Positions 36,291-44,263 of a stretch of DNA of 64,000 nucleotides are shown piece after piece. The stretch spans positions 248,001-312,000 of the forward strand of contig JACKMK010000001.1 in the NCBI GenBank assembly GCA_024235395.1, in the 5' to 3' direction. A program made the translations under genes and the position numbers. Position 1 is the first letter of the stretch. Each line of letters begins with the position of its first letter. This DNA comes from Chromatiaceae bacterium. GTDB taxonomy: Bacteria; Pseudomonadota; Gammaproteobacteria; Chromatiales; Chromatiaceae. The notes beneath the pieces were generated by a model. It was given only the letters and a program-made list of their open reading frames with translations, did no database searches and was not told the origin of the DNA.

Positions 36291-37013
36291 CTAGTACCAG
36301 CTGCCACCCGGTTCCACGGCCCCGGACAACAGGTCGGCGATGAAGCCCGCCGGGTCCGGCAGCGCGCTGAAGTGGCGGAAGCTCTTCACGCCGAACGCCG
36401 CCGGATCGAGGCCGTAATAGACCCACGAGATCTCCGCGGTGTCCGCGAACCCCGGCATCGGGTAGTCATCGAGGATGCGCTGCCGCAGATCGGCATCCAT
36501 CGTCGCGAGCTGGACCACGTAGGCGAGGTACTCCTGTGTCAGCGGCACCATGCCCGTTTCGCCACGCCGCTCGACGACCACATGGGTGGCCTCGTGGGCG
36601 ACGAAGCTGGTGTACAACGCGACGTCCATCGGCACGCGGAACGGCGACTGCTCCGCGCACAGCTCGCGTGCCCGCGCGAGGGTCAACAGGTCGATGCGGT
36701 CGGCCGCGGTGTCGTACTGACCGATATGGGTCCCCTGCGCGCCCATCGGCCCCTCGGTCAGGCGCACCCGAAACGCCTCCTCGACCGGGATGGCATGGCG
36801 GCGGAAGAACCCGACCGCGCGTCGCAGGCCGTCACAGACCAGTTCGAACTCCGTTGCCGAGGCGCCGGCCACATGGAGGTCCACACCGGGACAGGCCGCT
36901 GTGATGTCCGTGCCGGCGGCGGTCGCCGGCCCGCGGAGCGGCAGCAGCGCCGCGAGCACGGTGGCCGCCAAAGCGCAGGGACCGGGGAGATTCGGCAGGT
37001 AAGGACGTGGCAT
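36291..37013 (-). CDS. Exported putative metallopeptidase-like protein (HEATH motif)
   Basis: 240 residues with a signal peptide (LAATVLAALLPLRGPATAAG). An HExxH motif (SFVAHEATHVVVE) sits near residue 140, and TQEYLAYVVQL about 17 residues later supplies a Glu at a spacing possible for a gluzincin. The family is not one I can name with certainty. It lies upstream of the hyb operon on the same strand, about 290 bp before hybO, but the sigma-54 promoter lies between them, so it is not part of that unit. A periplasmic location is inferred. Confidence 0.7.
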   Translation of the reverse strand: MPRPYLPNLPGPCALAATVLAALLPLRGPATAAGTDITAACPGVDLHVAGASATEFELVCDGLRRAVGFFRRHAIPVEEAFRVRLTEGPMGAQGTHIGQYDTAADRIDLLTLARARELCAEQSPFRVPMDVALYTSFVAHEATHVVVERRGETGMVPLTQEYLAYVVQLATMDADLRQRILDDYPMPGFADTAEISWVYYGLDPAAFGVKSFRHFSALPDPAGFIADLLSGAVEPGGSWY

Positions 37014-37310
37014 ACCTGCACCCTAACGCAGCCGATGCGCGGCGACCAACAACACCGGCGCTCGCGCTGCCCGCGATGGGCCACCACGCTGATGCATCTG
37101 GGCCCTTCAAACTGGGACGGCTTTGTAATTCCCTTTCAGGCCCTTGCCGACCCGTTGCTGCCCTCCGATGGCGCCACCTTGACGGTCGGCAAAGCGACCT
37201 GAGCGACGTTCGATCGCAGCGAGTATCCCCCTGAAAAGTCGAGGGGTTTCATGGGTTATTCGGAACAGACCACGCCCTCAAAACTTTGCAGGGAAACCAA
37301 GGACTTCTCT
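37014..37310. other. 297-bp non-coding stretch at the edge of the accessory region
   Basis: It separates the HEATH-motif gene from the small Cys-rich gene, both on the minus strand. I see no gene, repeat or clear promoter in it. GC content begins to fall from about 37240 onward. Confidence 0.4.
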
Positions 37311-37607
37311 TCACAGTTCTGCTTTCTTCAAGCCGAGATAGATCAACGTGGTTTCGAGGAAATTTCTCGACCGATTTATCTTTGGCGACCCAACAAAAAC
37401 ATCCTTGCCATCTTCCACACAACAGGAATCATTGGTTCCGGAGCATTTGATGATTATGCCCTTGTCCCTGACGAACACTTCAGCGGCCTGTTCACACTCG
37501 AAAAGCCAGACGTCGCGCCCGAAGTGCTTGCTCCTGCATGCGATCAAATCGGGATTCGGGCAGGTGACGCAAATATTGCTGGCATAGAGCGGGTTGGGGT
37601 CTGCCAT
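37311..37607 (-). CDS. Small Cys-rich hypothetical protein
   Basis: 98 residues from ATG 37607 (MADPNPLYASNICV); an ATG at 37652 would add 15. Seven Cys are arranged as CVTC, IAC, FEC, KC and SCC, suggesting a metal or disulfide site. There is no signal peptide. I do not recognise the family. Codon choice is noticeably less GC-biased than in the hydrogenase genes, which suggests transfer. A 192-codon frame on the opposite strand (37251-37829) covers the same bases; this one was preferred for its Cys pattern and plausible protein composition. Confidence 0.5.
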   Translation of the reverse strand: MADPNPLYASNICVTCPNPDLIACRSKHFGRDVWLFECEQAAEVFVRDKGIIIKCSGTNDSCCVEDGKDVFVGSPKINRSRNFLETTLIYLGLKKAEL

Positions 37608-38109
37608 GGTTTCAGTTTCCCGGTTAGCGACCTTGCTAGTAAGCATAGCCACCTCGCTACCCTAATTCTCTCTCCTGCGACCAAAACTGCCGCCCAGGCA
37701 CAGGCAGACTGCGAGGACGTTTCCGACACACTGCGCGCAAAAAAACCGCTGAAATCTGCCGACACCTCTCGACTTGATCCGACGAACCACACGACTGTTC
37801 AGCGGAGATGTAAATTTAAGCGCAGGTAGAGTGAACATTCGCAGGCGCCTGTGTGTGGCTGCTTCGTCCACGACTGGCGTGCTGCGCCGGCTTGAGCTGC
37901 ACGATGCACGGTCGCGGCAATGTCGGTGCGGCGCTGATTCGACATTTCGAGACCGGACCGAAAGTCGGCGTAACCTTGCGACAAAGGATCGGTCATGCAA
38001 CGCCCCGCGCCGTTTTTTTGTTGCGCATCGTAGCGGACGTACGCCGTGTATTCGCCGTCGTCTTCTTGATAGTGGGCGTAGACGGCGATCGACTAGACGG
38101 AGGAATCGA
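37608..38109. other. 502-bp stretch without a supported gene
   Basis: It is locally lower in GC. It contains a sequence at 37979-38030 (TGCGACAAAGGATCGGT, later CGTTTTTTTGTTGCGCATCG) that has a diverged second copy after the DUF4157 gene at 40349-40388. Nothing else stands out. Confidence 0.4.
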
Positions 38110-38607
38110 ATGGGACGCAGGACCCTCGCAACGCTACTCACCTTGTTCGGTCTATTCGCGGTCGGCGGCGTGCTCTACAAAGAGCGCTTCAGTCTTCGTC
38201 TGATGCTGTTTGGTGAACACGCCAGCGGGGTCATCGTCAAAGCGCTCGACGTCGATGAGCAGAACCTCTCGCACTCGCGTTACAACCTCGGCGGCTCCGG
38301 ACCCACAAGCGTCTCCATCTACCATCTGATCGTGCAATTTGCCGGGCCGGAAGGGACTTCTGAATCGACAACACGGATGAACTCTTACGAGATCGATGAT
38401 CTCGTCGGAGGTACGTTCAACATCGAGCCGATACGTGGAAGGACGGTCGATGTACGTTACCTGAAACGAGAGCCGTCGATCAGCGAGGTGGTACACCCGC
38501 TGCCCTGGGAGACATTTTGGTACCCGCTGCTGATCGGCGTAGTCAGTGTCGTGGGGGGAGGCTTGCTGTCGCGCAATCCCAAGGTAACTGCACCACCCAA
38601 GGCGTAA
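38110..38607 (+). CDS. DUF3592-like membrane-anchored hypothetical protein
   Basis: 165 residues from ATG 38110, preceded by GGAGGAATCGA, an excellent ribosome site; a longer open extension to 37774 was rejected. An N-terminal helix (LATLLTLFGLFAVGGVLY) and a C-terminal helix (FWYPLLIGVVSVVGGGLL) flank a beta-rich loop of about 90 residues with VIVKALDVDEQ, VSIYHLIVQFAGPEG and GRTVDVRYLKREPS. This layout and the VxVRYxxxxP ending resemble DUF3592 proteins. The function is unknown. No close operon partner. Confidence 0.6.
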   Translation: MGRRTLATLLTLFGLFAVGGVLYKERFSLRLMLFGEHASGVIVKALDVDEQNLSHSRYNLGGSGPTSVSIYHLIVQFAGPEGTSESTTRMNSYEIDDLVGGTFNIEPIRGRTVDVRYLKREPSISEVVHPLPWETFWYPLLIGVVSVVGGGLLSRNPKVTAPPKA

Positions 38608-38922
38608 CGCCCTGAACCACGAAGTCGGTATCGAACAATCTGACGGGCTCCAATGAAGTGTGCGAAATCTGCCATCTCCCTGCAAAGATGGAGGCCCGAA
38701 AAACGACATAGGCTATGACCATAGTGCGCTGGTTGCCGGTCGTCGGCCGGGGCAGCTGGAGGAAAGGGCCCTTCGTGCTGCCGATACTTCATGCGGCGGG
38801 CGTTGCACTAAGCTTGCATTCACAATCCCGGCAAGATAGGGAATTCGGACGCACGCTGATCCACAAATGAACTTCGCATTCGATTCCCATTCGACTTCGA
38901 TGGAACGAAAAGGAGTTAGACG
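38608..38922. other. 315-bp intergenic region
   Basis: It must carry the promoter and leader of the DUF4157 gene, whose ribosome site AAAAGGAG is at 38907-38914. I see no gene or convincing -35/-10 pair. GTTAGAC at 38916-38922 resembles half of an integron core site, but no partner or integrase was found. Confidence 0.4.
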
Positions 38923-40338
38923 ATGCGTATTGCACAATCGCTGTCCAGGGTTTCGGAAGCTGTCCGGCCCAAGCTGGCGAATCCAACGAATTCCACGGTC
39001 AACATGCCGCGGAACACCTACGAGCAAGATGCCGATCGCGCCGCCGATCTGGTGCTGCACATGACGCACTCGGCGGTTGGCCGTTCGGGAGGACCCGAGC
39101 CACAAAGTGCCGGCTCGACGCATGAAATCGGTTCAGAGGCACATGTTGCCGACGACGCGGGCAATCTCACATCCGGGCTTGGCCAGGGGGCGCCGTTGGA
39201 CACTGCCAGCCGGGCCTTTTTTGAACCACGTTTCGGGCATGACTTCGCCAAGGTACGCGTGTACGCCGATGATGCAGCCGCTGAGGCCGCTTCAAGTCTG
39301 GGTGCCCGTGCCTACACGCGTGGATCTGACATTGTGTTCGGCAAAGGAGAGTTCGATCCGCGCTCGCTGCATGGGAAACGCCTGCTGGCACACGAGTTGG
39401 CGCACATCGTGCAGCAAAGACCTGTCGTTGGCGTACACGCTGAGGGAGTAAAGGGTTCGTCGTTCGAATCAGTGGCACCTGTCGCGGTACGGAACGCGCC
39501 GCGCGCGATGATCTATCGCGAGCCAAGCGAACCCGAACCAGGCGCACTCGATTTCGAGCGCGTCGGCAACGAAGCCGGAACGGCCGGTGCAAAGGGCGCG
39601 ATTCCCCGCTTGGAGCGACTCGTCAGCGGCGCGGCCGTCACCCGCGCCCTGGCAGCGATACCCATTACCGATGCCGCGCAAAAGAACATTGTCATCCAGC
39701 AGATACTCAGTACGCCCGAAGCCCTGCGCAAGGTGGCGGAAGCTGGGAACGTGCGGTTCTTGTCCCAGGAAGAGTACGAGAACGGGATCAAGTACCTTGG
39801 CTTCCCGGGCGGCGCTTCGGCATTCGCCGATCCCGGCAACGATTTTCTCTACATCACGCCGCTAGGCACGCCCAGTGGGTTCGTGCTGGGGCACGAGGTC
39901 AGCCACATTCAGACCGGCCCCGTGCGCGCAGCCGCTACCGAAACTGATGCCGACGCTGAGATGTCCATCAAGTTGGGCATGCTCAACACCGAAATTCGCG
40001 CCGCTTTTGTCGACTTTGCGTTCGTGAAGCTGCAAGCGATGCACCAGCAGATCAACGCCGGCGCGAGTGAAGATTCGGCTGTGGCGGCCTTTGCACAGGA
40101 CTATTCGAGCGAGATCTTCACCTACATAACGGACCATGGCTCAGTCGGTTCCGCGCTTGGGAAACTGGCAGTCTTGGTGAGCGAGCGGCGTGGGAAAGAA
40201 AGCGTCCCGACGAATGGCGAAGCGCTGAAGAAAGCCGCCGCGAAAGGCTATGTCAGTGAGGCAGATCTGCCGTCGATGTTTTCTCACGAGCCGAATCCTT
40301 TCGAGATGGACGACTCCATTGAGATCGATGGCCTGTGA
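38923..40338 (+). CDS. DUF4157 (eCIS core) domain protein with second HExxH motif
   Basis: 471 residues from ATG 38923. Residues about 90-165 are a DUF4157 domain: LDTASRAFFEPRFGHDFAKVRVYAD, ARAYTRGSDIVFG and the HExxH block LLAHELAHIVQQ. This domain is common in effectors of extracellular contractile injection systems and in other secreted toxins. The C-terminal half (about 200-471) has a second HExxH in VLGHEVSHIQTG followed by an Asp/Glu-rich ETDADAE helix, which could form a separate zinc site. There is no signal peptide and no injection-system gene in the window. I infer an orphan effector or self-processing protease. Confidence 0.75.
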   Translation: MRIAQSLSRVSEAVRPKLANPTNSTVNMPRNTYEQDADRAADLVLHMTHSAVGRSGGPEPQSAGSTHEIGSEAHVADDAGNLTSGLGQGAPLDTASRAFFEPRFGHDFAKVRVYADDAAAEAASSLGARAYTRGSDIVFGKGEFDPRSLHGKRLLAHELAHIVQQRPVVGVHAEGVKGSSFESVAPVAVRNAPRAMIYREPSEPEPGALDFERVGNEAGTAGAKGAIPRLERLVSGAAVTRALAAIPITDAAQKNIVIQQILSTPEALRKVAEAGNVRFLSQEEYENGIKYLGFPGGASAFADPGNDFLYITPLGTPSGFVLGHEVSHIQTGPVRAAATETDADAEMSIKLGMLNTEIRAAFVDFAFVKLQAMHQQINAGASEDSAVAAFAQDYSSEIFTYITDHGSVGSALGKLAVLVSERRGKESVPTNGEALKKAAAKGYVSEADLPSMFSHEPNPFEMDDSIEIDGL

Positions 40339-40348
40339 GGGTGCGACC

Positions 40349-40384
40349 TGCGCCAAAGGGTCGGTGGGTCGTTTTTTTGGCGCA
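40349..40384 (+). terminator. Possible terminator after the DUF4157 gene
   Basis: TGCGCCAAA (40349-40357) pairs with TTTGGCGCA (40376-40384), and a run of seven T lies inside the 3' arm. The loop is long (18 bases), so termination efficiency is uncertain. A diverged copy of the same sequence is at 37979-38030. Confidence 0.4.
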
Positions 40385-40633
40385 TCGCGTGGAGTCGTAA
40401 TGGTGCAACGCGGATCGTCCAGGCATTCCGGCGTATCGTGAACCTCGACGCCGGGCGCCGCGTGGATCGGCTCCAAATCCTTCGCGATCCCTTTGCGCTC
40501 TTTCCGCGACGCGGACTACCGCCTTAACCAATGCAAATCGATCGGGCGCACCATCACGACACTTCACGTCGAGCATCGGGTGTCGGGGGATGAACCGCTC
40601 GCAAGGGGACACGGCTCATCCCATCGAAAGCCC

Positions 40634-41254
40634 TCACTTCGCTCGGTAGTGCTTCTCGCTGAAGCCCTCGTATTTCTCGACGAGTGTGCCGGTATACTTG
40701 TTCACGACCTGGATCCGAAGAACCGTGTATGCGCCTTGGTTCGGCGCGCAGTTGTTGATGTGCCGCATCTGGACCCTGAACTCTTCCGGGTTGGACGCGT
40801 TGCGAATCGCCTTTGCGGGATCGGTATAGGGTTGATGCGTCTGCCGGCTGTACGGAACGCAATTGATCACGTATTTGAAGTCGGCACCCTCTCTGATCGT
40901 CCACGGCCAGTTCTCGACCTTCAACGACTGTAGGCCGCGATTGGTCGGTATCGACACCAATGCACGCTCTCGTTCCTTGTAGGCTTCATCTATTTCGCCG
41001 AGTTGCCTTTGCAGGTCCGCGATTATCCGCCTGCACTCTTGTGGTGGCGGTGTCGACCCGCCTCCAAAACATCGCGTGAACCGTTCCCACAACTCCTGGC
41101 TTTTTTGAAACTTCACCCGCATCTCGGCTTCCTGCCGTCTAAGATCCGGTTCACGGACGATCATCTGTTCGAGTTCACCCGCCGATGCGGCCTGAACGGC
41201 AATGCCAACGATGGCGAAACTCAACAGCATCACTTTTCGCAAGATCGCTTCCAT
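40634..41254 (-). CDS. Exported hypothetical protein with coiled-coil-like middle
   Basis: 206 residues from ATG 41254, with GGAAGGAGGG placed well upstream. A signal peptide (VMLLSFAIVGIAVQAASA) is followed by a charged helical stretch (about residues 25-110: LRRQEAEMRVKFQKSQELW, RRIIADLQRQLGEIDEAYK) that looks coiled-coil, then a beta-rich C-terminal domain. Two Cys lie in CFGGGSTPPPQEC, two more in NCVPY and NCAPN. The family is not recognised. It is monocistronic in the accessory stretch and convergent with the DUF4157 gene. Confidence 0.6.
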   Translation of the reverse strand: MEAILRKVMLLSFAIVGIAVQAASAGELEQMIVREPDLRRQEAEMRVKFQKSQELWERFTRCFGGGSTPPPQECRRIIADLQRQLGEIDEAYKERERALVSIPTNRGLQSLKVENWPWTIREGADFKYVINCVPYSRQTHQPYTDPAKAIRNASNPEEFRVQMRHINNCAPNQGAYTVLRIQVVNKYTGTLVEKYEGFSEKHYRAK

Positions 41255-41677
41255 CTTGCATCCCTCCTTCCCGGTTCTGGCCCATCCTCACCTTCAACGC
41301 TCAACGAAAAGGCGAGTCCACCAGCGCCGCCCGTTCCTGATGAACTGCGGCCTATTTCCAGAATCGACCTAAATGGCGTGGAATGCCTTGATACCCGTCA
41401 ACGGGCTAATGAGCACGCCTGCATCGGGGAGGCAGGCCGCATCCATGTTGGCCTGAGGACCTCGGGGCCGCCCCTCGCCGAAATCGGGGGTGAACGCTCC
41501 CGGAATCCGCGACCTGTTACACGGTCTTCAGATTGATGGGTCGATGCAGATCGGCGTGGCAGCCCCTTGGCTCAGGCATACGGATGCCAACCCCGCCCGT
41601 GCTTGCAGCGGTGCACGCCGCCGCCCAAGATGGTCCGGAACGGACAGTCCGGTAGCGCAGGCGACGAGGTGCAGCAG
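41255..41677. other. Non-coding region including the left part of the 461-bp duplication
   Basis: From 41382 onward this is the 5' flank of ybjQ, repeated exactly at 41843-42138. Short GC-rich hairpins are present (GCCTGC/GCAGGC near 41420; GGGGC/GCCCC near 41464). It probably holds the ybjQ promoter. No separate gene is supported. Confidence 0.45.
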
Positions 41678-42305
41678 ATGATCCTGACCACGACCCCGAA
41701 CATCGACGGCCGAACGATCACCCAGTATCTGGGCGTCGTCGCCGGCGAGGCGATCCTCGGCGCGAACCTGTTCCACGACCTGTTCGCCGGGATCCACGAC
41801 ATCGTCGGCGGCCGCTCCGGCGCCTACGAGAAGGAACTGCGCAATGCCTTGATACCCGTCAACGGGCTAATGAGCACGCCTGCATCGGGGAGGCAGGCCG
41901 CATCCATGTTGGCCTGAGGACCTCGGGGCCGCCCCTCGCCGAAATCGGGGGTGAACGCTCCCGGAATCCGCGACCTGTTACACGGTCTTCAGATTGATGG
42001 GTCGATGCAGATCGGCGTGGCAGCCCCTTGGCTCAGGCATACGGATGCCAACCCCGCCCGTGCTTGCAGCGGTGCACGCCGCCGCCCAAGATGGTCCGGA
42101 ACGGACAGTCCGGTAGCGCAGGCGACGAGGTGCAGCAGATGATCCTGACCACGACCCCGAACATCGACGGCCGAACGATCACCCAGTATCTGGGCGTCGT
42201 CGCCGGCGAGGCGATCCTCGGCGCGAACCTGTTCCACGACCTGTTCGCCGGGATCCACGACATCGTCGGCGGCCGCTCCGGCGCCTACGAGAAGGAACTG
42301 CGCAA
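41382..42305. repeat. 461-bp perfect tandem duplication
   Basis: Bases 41382-41844 recur at 41843-42305 with an offset of exactly 461 and no differences that I can see; the junction shares AA. Each copy holds about 296 bases of ybjQ upstream DNA plus the first 55 codons. The right copy runs on into an intact ybjQ; the left copy is cut. Complete identity means a very recent event, or an assembly artefact. Confidence 0.9.
41678..41917 (+). pseudogene. Truncated ybjQ copy made by the tandem duplication
   Basis: The first 55 codons are identical to the intact ybjQ downstream. At the duplication junction the frame runs into the repeated 5' flank, adding 24 unrelated residues before a stop at 41917. 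It keeps its own upstream DNA and ribosome region, so it may still be transcribed. The product would lack the C-terminal half of the YbjQ fold and is unlikely to work. Confidence 0.8.
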
Positions 42306-42459
42306 GGCACGGGAGATCGCGTTCCAGGAGATCGAGGACGCCGCCGCGGCGCTCGGTGCGAACGCGGTGGTCGGCATCGACATCGACTACGAGGTGGTCG
42401 GCAGTCGCGGCGGCATGCTGATGGTGAGCATCAGCGGTACCGCGGTGCGCCTGGCGTGA
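42139..42459 (+). CDS. ybjQ: YbjQ/UPF0145 family protein
   Basis: 106 residues from ATG 42139 (MILTTTPNIDG), the standard family start; upstream codons in the frame are duplicated 5' flank. The family pattern is complete: GVVAGEAILGANLFHDLFAGIHDIVGGRSGAYEKEL in the first half, and ALGANAVVGIDIDYE and MLMVSISGTAV in the second. These small proteins form oligomeric rings; the name putative heavy-metal-binding protein is traditional and untested here. It converges on hoxA, leaving only 7 bp between the stops. Confidence 0.9.
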   Translation: MILTTTPNIDGRTITQYLGVVAGEAILGANLFHDLFAGIHDIVGGRSGAYEKELRKAREIAFQEIEDAAAALGANAVVGIDIDYEVVGSRGGMLMVSISGTAVRLA

Positions 42460-42466
42460 CCGGATG

Positions 42467-43918
42467 TCAGTCGCCGCCGCGATCGAGGCGGTAGCGATCC
42501 AGCTTGTTGCGCAGCCCGACCCGTGACAGGCCGAGTTCCTCGGCGGCGCGGCTCTTGTTCCAGCGATGGCGGATCAGGGCCTCGCGCAGAATGCGCGCCT
42601 CCAGCGCCTCGACCCGCTCCTTCAACGATCCATCCAGGCCAGCCATCAGGTCGGTGAGCGCCTCGTCGGCGCGCGGTGCGGCGCGCAGCACCCGCGGGCT
42701 CAGCAACGCGGCCTCGAGGACCGGTGCGCCGCTCATGACCAGCATCCGCTGGATCTCGTTGCGCAGCTCGCGGACGTTGCCGGGCCAGTGATAATCCTGC
42801 ATGCAGGCGATCGCCTCGTCGCTGAAGCCCTCGCTGGGCTTGCCGAACGCACGCACCGCCTCGTCGAGCAGGCACTGGGCGATCACCACGATATCGCCGC
42901 GCCGCTGCCGCAGCGCCGGCAGGTGCAGGCGCACGCCAGCCAGCCGGTAGTACAGGTCTTCGCGGAAACGGCCGGCGCGGATCTCCTCGGCGAGGTCCTT
43001 GTTGGTCGCCGCCACGACGCGGACGTCGATGCGGCGCCGCTTCTCGCTGCCGATCGGGCGCACCTCCCCTTCCTGCAGCACGCGCAGCAGCTTCATCTGG
43101 AAGGTCGGTGAGGTGTCACCGATCTCGTCGAGAAAGATGGTGCCGCCGTCGGCCTGTTCGAACAGCCCGACGTGCTCGCTGACCGCACTGGTAAATGCGC
43201 CGCGGCGATGCCCGAACAGCTCGCTCTCGAGCAGTTGATCGGGCATCGCCGCGCAGTTCTCGGCGACGAACGGCCGGTCCGCGCGGTGGCTGTTGTAGTG
43301 GATCGCACGCGCGAACAGCTCCTTGCCGGTGCCCGACTCGCCGTCGATCAGCACACTGATGTCGTACGGCGCGATCTGCGCCACCTGTTCGCAGACCGCA
43401 TTGATCGCGCTGTCCGGGGCACGCACGATGCCGTCCAGGCGGTAGCTGCGCTTGAGCCGGCTGCGCTGCTGGCCGACGCGCCGTTCCAGCGTCGGTGTCG
43501 CGACCCGCATCTCCAGCGAGAGCAGGCTGTTCTCCTGTTGCAGGCGGTACAGCTGGCAGGCGTTGCGCACGATCAGCGTGAGATTGTCCGGATGCCAGGG
43601 CTTGGTGACAAACTGGTAGATCCCGGCGCGGTTGATGCCGTCGATGATGTCATCCGGATCGGTATAGCCGGAGATGATCATGCGCACCACCCCCGGCCAC
43701 TGCTCGCGCACCCGGGCGAGGAAGGCGACACCGGTCTCCTCGGGCATGCGCTGGTCGGCGAGGATCGCCTGGACCCGCTCGCGTTCCAGCAGCTGCTCGG
43801 CCTCGGCCGCGCTCTTCGCGGTGAACACCTCGAACTCCTCGTCCAGCGTGCGGGTCAGGGTCTGCAGCGACAGCGGTTCGTCGTCGACGATCAATATGCC
43901 GGGGCGGGTCGTGGTCAT
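42467..43918 (-). CDS. hoxA: H2-responsive NtrC-family response regulator HoxA/HupR
   Basis: 483 residues. A receiver domain (ILIVDDEPLSLQTL; acceptor Asp in ILADQRMP; TKPWHPDNL) is followed by an AAA+ domain (GESGTGKELFARAIH, FLDEIGD, WPGNVRELRNE) and a Fis-type helix-turn-helix (RHRWNKSRAAEELGLSRVGLRNKL). The sigma-54-contacting loop, normally GAFTGA, reads GAFTSA. HoxA/HupR activates hydrogenase genes and is controlled by HoxJ. It is the last gene after hypA, in a unit headed by a sigma-54-type promoter, which suggests positive autoregulation. Confidence 0.93.
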   Translation of the reverse strand: MTTTRPGILIVDDEPLSLQTLTRTLDEEFEVFTAKSAAEAEQLLERERVQAILADQRMPEETGVAFLARVREQWPGVVRMIISGYTDPDDIIDGINRAGIYQFVTKPWHPDNLTLIVRNACQLYRLQQENSLLSLEMRVATPTLERRVGQQRSRLKRSYRLDGIVRAPDSAINAVCEQVAQIAPYDISVLIDGESGTGKELFARAIHYNSHRADRPFVAENCAAMPDQLLESELFGHRRGAFTSAVSEHVGLFEQADGGTIFLDEIGDTSPTFQMKLLRVLQEGEVRPIGSEKRRRIDVRVVAATNKDLAEEIRAGRFREDLYYRLAGVRLHLPALRQRRGDIVVIAQCLLDEAVRAFGKPSEGFSDEAIACMQDYHWPGNVRELRNEIQRMLVMSGAPVLEAALLSPRVLRAAPRADEALTDLMAGLDGSLKERVEALEARILREALIRHRWNKSRAAEELGLSRVGLRNKLDRYRLDRGGD

Positions 43919-43921
43919 CGT

Positions 43922-44263
43922 CTACTCGACCTCGAGGTCCTTGATCCGCATCGCGTCGCCGTCGACCACCTGTAGCTGGTAGCTGCCGCACAGCGGGCAG
44001 GCGTCGAAGCGCTGCCGCACCTCGACCTCGCACCCGCACGGCAGGCACCAGGCACGCCCCGGCAGCTCGATGATCTCGAGTGCGGCGCCGTCGGCGAGCG
44101 AGCCGTGCGTGACCGCATCGAAACCGAAGCGTATCGCCTCGATCTCGACGCCGGACAGTCGGCCGATCTCCAGGCGCACCCGGGTGACCCGCGAGAAGCC
44201 CTGGCGCTGTGCCTCGTCCTCGATGATCTGCATGATCGACTCGCAAAGCGACATCTCATGCAT
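43922..44263 (-). CDS. hypA: Hydrogenase nickel-delivery protein HypA
   Basis: 113 residues from ATG 44263; an open extension to 44551 is hupK read in another frame. It starts MHEMSLCESIMQII with the Ni-binding His2, and has the zinc site CLPCGCEVEV...CPLCGSYQLQVVDG with two CxxC-like pairs. HypA hands Ni to the large subunit together with HypB. It overlaps hupK by 8 bp and ends 3 bp before hoxA. Confidence 0.94.
   Translation of the reverse strand: MHEMSLCESIMQIIEDEAQRQGFSRVTRVRLEIGRLSGVEIEAIRFGFDAVTHGSLADGAALEIIELPGRAWCLPCGCEVEVRQRFDACPLCGSYQLQVVDGDAMRIKDLEVE

Noticed and set aside
37251..37829. 192-codon plus-strand frame opposite the Cys-rich gene
   Set aside because: Less convincing composition and no motif; the minus-strand frame has an ordered Cys pattern. 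Not excluded completely.
38916..38922. GTTAGAC as an integron attC core site
   Set aside because: No matching inverse core at attC distance, no integrase, and no cassette-like array.
41490..41681. Two identical 63-codon frames in the duplicated DNA
   Set aside because: They lie in the 5' flank of ybjQ, are Arg/Ala-rich and recur only because of the duplication.
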